Assembly: GCA_041624375.1 (NCBI GenBank) | Contig: JBFJVD010000120.1 | Coordinates: 1 to 8,919, forward strand | DNA length: 8,919 bases | Direction: 5' to 3' | From: JBFJVD01 sp041624375 | Lineage (GTDB): Bacteria > Chloroflexota > Anaerolineae > Anaerolineales > E44-bin32 | In this document: piece by piece, positions 6,201 to 8,919 of the stretch | Layout of the letters: each line of letters starts with the position of its first letter | Position numbering within the stretch: the stretch's first letter is position 1 | Made by a program: the position numbers and the translations under genes | Notes under the pieces: model-generated | The model's input: only the letters and a program-made list of their open reading frames with translations | What the model was told of the DNA's origin: nothing | The model's database searches: none

Positions 6201-7853
6201 GAGCGCCTCGTCGGCGCAGCGGCTGAAGACCTCCTCGAACTGGTCGACCAGCAGCACCACCCGCCCGCCTTCTCCCGCCTCACGGGTCGCCAGCCGGGTG
6301 GCCAGGTGCAGCGAGCGGGGGTCCTCCTGCAGGCTGGAGATCAGGGAACGCAGCCGGGCCGGGTCCTGCGCTTCGCCCTCCAGCCCGACCAGCGCCACCG
6401 CCAGGTTCTCCAGCGGATCGGCCCCTGGCCGCAGGACCATCAGCGGCCAGCCCTCGCTGCCGTCGATCTCGCCGCGCAGCAGGCTGGCGGCGATGCCGGC
6501 CCGCGCCAGCGACGACTTGCCGCTGCCCGATGGCCCGACGATCGCCAGGAAGCGGCCTTCGGCGCCCCCGGCCGGCTCCAGCCGCTGCAGCGACCACTGC
6601 ACCAGCGCCTCCCGGCCGAAGAAGATCGGCGCATGCTCCACATCGAAGCTCTCCAAGCCCCGGTAGGGGACCACAGGCTCGTCGGCGTCCGCCGGCAGGG
6701 CCGCAGACGCTTCGCTCCCCCGGATGCGCCCGGCCAGCCGTTCGATCACCGCCGGATCGTCGAGCCCGTTGGTGAACTCCACCCAGGCCGACGAGAGCAT
6801 CAGCGCAGGCAGCCCGCTCCGGCGGGGCCGCATGCCGCCGGGCAGCCGAGTCGGGACGATCCTGAACCGGCCATGGGTCCGCTCCACCAGCGATTCGAGG
6901 ACTGCGCAGAACCCCTCGTGCTGCCACGGCCCCCGGCCGCCCGGCCCGACCAGGATCGTGCAGCCGGCCGCATGGGAAAGCAGCGTCTCCAGCTCGTCCA
7001 GCTGCGGGGAATCGAGCGCCAGCCCCCGGTCCTCCAGGTGGGTGCGCACGCCTGCCTGCAGCAGCCGCTGCGCCAGCGTGTGCGCCGCCTCGGCGTCGTC
7101 CGGATGATGGGCCAGCACGGCGTCATAGTCCGGCGCAGGCTCCGACCGGTATTCGGCCGGCGTCTCGCCGGACGAGAGCTGCTCAAACAGCGCCTGCGTC
7201 TCCTCGGATGGCTCCACCCCGAATTCCTGCTTCAGCGTCTCGACGCAGCGGGCGTAGGTCTGCGCCAGCCGAACCTGGTCGCCGAGCTCCTTGTGCGCCA
7301 CCATCAGCGCCCGGTAGGCGGGCTCCGGCGCCCCGCCCAGCGCGGTCCACTTCTCCCCCCATTCGAGGATCTCGTCCCACTGCCCGGCGTGCGCCAGGTC
7401 GGTGAGCAGGTCCTGCATCTTGCGCTCGAAGACGGCCCGCAGGCGCTCGCGCTCAAGTGAGACCCAGTCTTCGTAGAAGCCGGGGAGCAGATCGCCGCCA
7501 TACGCGGAGACGCAGTCGATTTGTTCCGCAAGGGTGAAGGCTTCTTGCTGGAGCATGAGGACGTCAATCGAGGTGCCGTCGGTGGGTTCAAACTGGATGG
7601 TCAGCTTGTCGGCGTCGAAGTTCTGCTCACCGATGAGCTTGCGGAGGCGCCAGAGCGCATGGCGCAGGTTCGAGCGGGCGCTGCGCTCGCTGGTTTCCGG
7701 CCACAGGATGCCGGCCAGACGCTCCCGCCGGTGGCTGGTCTCCGGATGGAGCGTCAGGTAGGCGAGCAGCGCCTGGGAACTGCGGGAAGGCAGCTCGACG
7801 GCCTGGCCGTTGAAGCGGATCTCGAATTGGCCGAGCAGGTAGATCTCAATCAT
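3240..7853 (-). CDS. SARP-type winged-helix/BTAD + TIR-like + nSTAND NTPase + WD40 signalling protein
   Basis: A 1537-residue multidomain switch protein. Residues 1-95 form an OmpR/SARP winged helix (MIEIYLLGQFEIRFNG start; SNLRHALWRLRKLIG recognition region). Residues 96-227 form a BTAD helical-repeat domain (AYGGDLLPGFYEDWV; CVETLKQEFGVEPSEETQ). About 241-379 reads as a TIR-like domain: YDAVLAHHPDDAEAA, then GCTILVGPGGRGPWQHEG, IVPTRLPGG and AWVEFTNGLDDP. About 396-800 is an nSTAND-type NTPase: PYRGLESF entry motif, FFGRE (411-415), Walker A GPSGSGKSS (440-448), Walker B VVLLVDQFEE (532-541), LRADF (576-580), GGLPLLQYALLELW and HEALMSSWPRLRRW. One transmembrane helix (about 847-871) and a charged helical linker follow, then 14 WD40 repeats (932-1516) and a short tail. 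In STAND proteins generally, NTP binding transmits C-terminal repeat sensing to N-terminal effectors; applying that here is inference. The ATG at 7853 starts directly on the winged helix, but its ribosome site is weak. No partner gene is adjacent. The ligand, the target genes and whether the TIR is active are unknown. Confidence 0.93.
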   Translation of the reverse strand: MIEIYLLGQFEIRFNGQAVELPSRSSQALLAYLTLHPETSHRRERLAGILWPETSERSARSNLRHALWRLRKLIGEQNFDADKLTIQFEPTDGTSIDVLMLQQEAFTLAEQIDCVSAYGGDLLPGFYEDWVSLERERLRAVFERKMQDLLTDLAHAGQWDEILEWGEKWTALGGAPEPAYRALMVAHKELGDQVRLAQTYARCVETLKQEFGVEPSEETQALFEQLSSGETPAEYRSEPAPDYDAVLAHHPDDAEAAHTLAQRLLQAGVRTHLEDRGLALDSPQLDELETLLSHAAGCTILVGPGGRGPWQHEGFCAVLESLVERTHGRFRIVPTRLPGGMRPRRSGLPALMLSSAWVEFTNGLDDPAVIERLAGRIRGSEASAALPADADEPVVPYRGLESFDVEHAPIFFGREALVQWSLQRLEPAGGAEGRFLAIVGPSGSGKSSLARAGIAASLLRGEIDGSEGWPLMVLRPGADPLENLAVALVGLEGEAQDPARLRSLISSLQEDPRSLHLATRLATREAGEGGRVVLLVDQFEEVFSRCADEALRSAFIDNLVHAATVEGGRTIVLLTLRADFYGKCAAYPLLASALSEHQVLVGPMTTIELRRAIEGPAARARLELSPGLVDAFLSDVEDEPGGLPLLQYALLELWKRRRGRILTFAAYREIGGVTGGLAHMAETTYEVLDLRQRQISKGILLALTQPGEGTEDTRRQVARRELLPAGESGAAVEAVVQRLADARLLTIGRKSEGSSAVIDLAHEALMSSWPRLRRWIEANRESLLIQRRLEADAQEWEKLGRDSGALYRGARLAQALEWTPEHKDQLGALASEFLQQSRLAVTRMRQLMVASASIAATLIVGFAIASLVFGINARNNEAIARSRELAATTELALQRRDLFEAYRLAIESGGAADTRESRRVLYAVLTKPLPQASLLGHTDPVYAANFSPDGSRMVTASWDDTARLWDSVSGDELMVLRGHEGGVYSATISPDGSRVATTSVDSTARLWDAASGDELTVLRGHDGPVWSAGFSPDGSRVVTAGSDGTARLWDAGSGAELVVLEGHMGIVRRVSFSPDGRQVATASEDGSARLWDAVSGAELVVLDGHEGAVTSAAFSPGGARVVTASEDGTARLWDVTTGAELAALKGHDGAVISASFSPDGRLVVTASADATARLWDAVSGAELIVFEGHKNRVFSASFSPDGSRVATASADRTVLLWDAASNREIVVLAGHKERVFSAAFSPDGSRVVTASQDRTARVWDAASATELVVLTGHMDWVFSASFSPDGSQVVTGSQDGTARLWDALSGEELAVLAGHTELVRSASFSPDGSQVVTGSQDGTARLWDALSGEELVVLKGHTALVRSASFSLDGARVLTASEDGTVRVWDAASGEELMVVLEAQTGFAWFASFSPDGTLVVTAGGDGTARLWDAGSGVELLVLDGHDGPVTSAGFSPDGTRVVTAGLDGTARVWDAATGEELLAIEGHTDRVFSSFFSPDGTRVVTASADGTARLWPIYSGDLLGIAEARFEQLFGSTEAP
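3294..5060 (-). repeat. Fourteen tandem 126-bp WD40-encoding repeats
   Basis: On the minus strand, from 5060 down to 3294, 14 units each encode one WD40 blade of the form xVLxGHxxxVxSASFSPDGxxVVTASxDGTARLWD. Thirteen units are exactly 42 codons (126 bp); unit 12 (3674-3546) has 43 codons. Unit boundaries fall every 126 bp: 5060, 4934, 4808, 4682, 4556, 4430, 4304, 4178, 4052, 3926, 3800, 3674, 3545 and 3419. Unit 12 has lost the GH dipeptide (it reads LEAQTG), and unit 14 has WP in place of the terminal WD. Fourteen blades fit two seven-bladed propellers, the usual protein-binding sensor form. Confidence 0.95.
3802..3995 (-). repeat. 68-bp identical tandem copies in WD40 units 9 and 10
   Basis: Bases 3802-3869 and 3928-3995 are identical over 68 bp at the 126-bp period. 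They encode the same SQVVTGSQDGTARLWDALSG run in repeats 10 and 9. Other units differ at many third positions, so this exact stretch points to recent duplication or gene conversion within the array. A further run of about 25 bp, starting CTGAAGCTGGCCGAGCGGAC, is shared by units 10 and 11. Confidence 0.9.
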
Positions 7854-7926
7854 GGCCGCGAGCTCGCAGCATCATGACCGGGCGATCAATGCGCTGCGTG
7901 CGGCTCTTCCCCTCCCGCGGGTAAAT

Positions 7927-8041
7927 CTCGACCCCTCTCTTCGGGTTCCGCTCCTCGCCATGCGGCACCTAGAGTGAGCGGTCTTGCGGGGCTTTCACTC
8001 TATATGATTGAGAAGTGTGAGAATGGAGAGATGGGGTCGAG
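7927..8041. promoter_or_regulatory. Nested inverted repeat upstream of the STAND gene
   Basis: The outer arms are CTCGACCCC (7927-7935) and GGGGTCGAG (8033-8041), extended inward by TCTCT (7936-7940) and AGAGA (8027-8031) with one bulged base. The inner arms are TAGAGTGA (7970-7977) and TCACTCTA (7995-8002), a perfect 8-bp pair 17 bases apart. The two dyads share almost the same centre (about 7984 and 7986). The block starts about 75 bases upstream of the STAND start codon. It could be an operator, for instance for the protein's own winged helix, or an RNA structure in the leader. The symmetry is visible in the sequence; its function is inferred. Confidence 0.4.
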
Positions 8042-8059
8042 CCTGCCAGGAGGGGTCGA
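8033..8059 (+). repeat. Direct repeat of GGGGTCGA
   Basis: GGGGTCGA occurs at 8033-8040 and again at 8052-8059, 19 bases start to start, with a third copy inverted at 7928-7935. TCGAG-like direct repeats are the kind of site bound by SARP regulators, but those are normally spaced by about one or two helical turns (11 or 22 bp), so the 19-bp offset is not a clean fit. Recorded as a possible binding element only. Confidence 0.3.
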
Positions 8060-8278
8060 ACATCTGGTTCGGCGCGACGAGCATCCCCAGGCCTGTGCGT
8101 GAGTGAAGGCAAATTTCATCGTACTGCTTTTCGCAAGAGGATTCAAGTTCCGCCATGCACCCCGCGATCAGGCACAAGCCAGAAGAACGGCCAAGGCCTC
8201 ATCTACGAGAAGATCTTTACTCTAATTAGATTCAATTTGTACAGGCCGAAGGATCGGTCCTCCTCCAAAGCTAATGGT

Positions 8279-8332
8279 GTCGTCCATGTCCATAACGCAT
8301 AGCTGGAACGCCCCCTCCAGCCGCCAGAGTGA
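8279..8332 (+). pseudogene. Frameshifted relic of an NTF2-like gene 3' end
   Basis: This stretch aligns with the last 19 codons (stop included) of the intact gene (2943-2999): 43 of 54 bases match, with a 2-base and a 1-base deletion. The first codons give VVHVHN, as in the intact VVHVHK, then frameshift into a TAG at 8300-8302. After the shift is corrected, the rest reads SWNAP-QPPE and ends at a TGA (8330-8332). Six mismatches fall at synonymous third positions (GTG/GTC, CAC/CAT twice, GTT/GTC, AAT/AAC, GAA/GAG), so this copy diverged as a working gene before it decayed. Similarity may extend left to about 8231 (TTCA, then GGTCCTCCTCC against the intact CGTCCTCATCC) with more indels. No earlier part of the gene is recognisable. 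Confidence 0.7.
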
Positions 8333-8389
8333 AGCAACTGCCCTTCTGGCCAGCTGGCATTGAGCGGTGTCGAGAAAGTACGCCGGTTT

Positions 8390-8919
8390 CTAAGGTGTGA
8401 ACTGATCGCACAGCTCCGGCGGGCCGGCGCAGTGTGCCACGGCGCCATCGATCAGCGTGGCCCACACCGCGTTTTGAAAGAGTCCGTCCTCCGGCAGCTC
8501 GAGCGGGTTCGCCTCGATGATGATCAGGTCGGCCCGCTTGCCCGGCTCCAGCGAACCGATCGCCGCCTCCAGGTTCATGGCGTACGCGGCGTTCCAGGTC
8601 ATCATGCGGATAGCCTGCTCAACGCCGACGCCCTGGTCGGCCAGAAACTCGGGCGCGTCGCAGTAGGCGCCGTCTTCGGTCACTTCCGCCAGATTGGCGA
8701 GCATTTGCAGCTGGGCGAAAATGTCGATCCGGGTAAACGGCAGATCGGCGTGCCAGGCGATCGGGAGGCCGGAATTGGCCTCCACCAGGTCCCGGTTGTG
8801 CTGCAAACGCTCCAACGCCTCCGGCGGCGCGAGCAGACTCCAGATGCCGCCGGGCTCGAAGCACGAGTCGTAGTCGCCGAAGACAACCGGGATCACACCC
8901 AGTTCACCGTAGCGATTCC
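8390..8919 (-). CDS. Metal-dependent amidohydrolase, C-terminal part (continues beyond window)
   Basis: About 175 C-terminal residues of an amidohydrolase-superfamily enzyme, most like the Amidohydro_3 (YtcJ-like) branch. The frame stays open to the window edge (it reads NRYGELGVIPVVFGDYDS), so the GTG at 8896 is probably internal. The segment GLPIAWHADLPF has the Asp that ends strand 8 of the TIM-barrel active site (compare GSD-P in relatives). VEQAIRMMTWNAAYAMNLEAAIGSLEPGKRADLIII is the characteristic transition from barrel to the C-terminal beta-sandwich, and WATLIDGAVAHCAG is the final strand that usually reads V-x-V-x-G. The N-terminal HxH metal ligands, if present, lie outside the window. 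These enzymes hydrolyse amide or related C-N bonds; the substrate cannot be told. It ends with TAG and is transcribed toward the STAND gene's leader. Confidence 0.88.
   Translation of the reverse strand, partial: NRYGELGVIPVVFGDYDSCFEPGGIWSLLAPPEALERLQHNRDLVEANSGLPIAWHADLPFTRIDIFAQLQMLANLAEVTEDGAYCDAPEFLADQGVGVEQAIRMMTWNAAYAMNLEAAIGSLEPGKRADLIIIEANPLELPEDGLFQNAVWATLIDGAVAHCAGPPELCDQFTP

Larger units (their letters stand above)
7854..8389. other. 536-base intergenic region between the STAND gene and the amidohydrolase
   Basis: I see no intact gene here. The half next to the STAND start (7854-8060) carries a nested inverted repeat and repeated GGGGTCGA words and probably holds the promoter of that gene. 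On the minus strand, TATAGA lies near 8004-7999 within AT-richer sequence, but no good -35 box precedes it. The half next to the amidohydrolase (about 8231-8332) carries the degraded end of an NTF2-like gene. Open frames in this stretch are short, lack family resemblance and are not called. Confidence 0.6.

Noticed and set aside
5568..7460. Very long plus-strand open frame (630 codons) antisense to the STAND gene
   Set aside because: Its translation is rich in Arg, Gln, Pro and His with no recognisable domain, as expected opposite a high-G+C coding strand. The minus strand encodes intact BTAD, TIR-like and NTPase motifs.
8099..8302. Plus-strand 67-codon frame ending in VVHVHNA
   Set aside because: Only its last residues have meaning, as part of the NTF2-like relic. 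The upstream part has no similarity or clear start signal, so it is not called as a gene.
2997..8368. TGAGCGGTCT shared at 2997-3006 and 7975-7984 (and TGAGCGGT at 8360-8367), considered as insertion-site duplications around the STAND gene
   Set aside because: A 10-base match is expected many times by chance in a window this size, and the flanking sequence does not extend the match convincingly. Only the longer relic at 8279-8332 stands up.

Overview
The window reads as high-G+C bacterial DNA (about 60-65% G+C by eye). It holds three complete genes, one gene cut by the right edge, and a decayed gene fragment. There are no rRNA or tRNA genes, CRISPR arrays, transposases or integrases that I can recognise. 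The large AfsR/SARP-type regulator fused to a signalling NTPase and WD40 repeats, and the SulP-STAS-cNMP transporter, would fit Chloroflexota (Anaerolineae or Caldilineae-like) best. Actinomycetota or Cyanobacteria are not excluded, and this assignment is an inference from gene style only.

Layout from left to right: (1) 1-23, a perfect hairpin, probably a terminator. (2) 127-2325 on the minus strand, a SulP/SLC26-type anion transporter with a STAS domain and a C-terminal cyclic-nucleotide-binding domain. (3) 2326-2546, a divergent intergenic region with a weak candidate promoter for the transporter. (4) 2547-2999 on the plus strand, a small NTF2-like (SnoaL/DUF4440/CaMKII-association type) protein, followed by a strong GC hairpin. 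(5) 3240-7853 on the minus strand, a 1537-residue protein that fills half the window. Its order is winged-helix DNA-binding domain, BTAD helical repeats, TIR-like domain, nSTAND P-loop NTPase, one transmembrane helix, then 14 WD40 repeats. (6) 7854-8389, an intergenic stretch with a nested inverted repeat upstream of the large gene and a frameshifted relic of the 3' end of an NTF2-like gene. (7) 8390-8919 on the minus strand, the C-terminal part of a metal-dependent amidohydrolase that continues past the window edge.

The genes do not form an obvious operon: the large gene stands alone between a convergent neighbour and a long leader. The best candidate for an unusual system is this gene. Its layout (N-terminal output domains, central STAND NTPase switch, C-terminal repeat sensor) matches that of bacterial STAND signalling and conflict proteins, but it carries both a transcription-factor module and a TIR-like module. 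The TIR-like domain appears to lack Glu at the usual WxxxE position. The WD40 part has exactly enough blades for two seven-bladed propellers and shows local DNA-level homogenisation. The gene lies between an intact NTF2-like gene and a relic of a diverged homologue of that gene, which suggests past duplication or rearrangement here.
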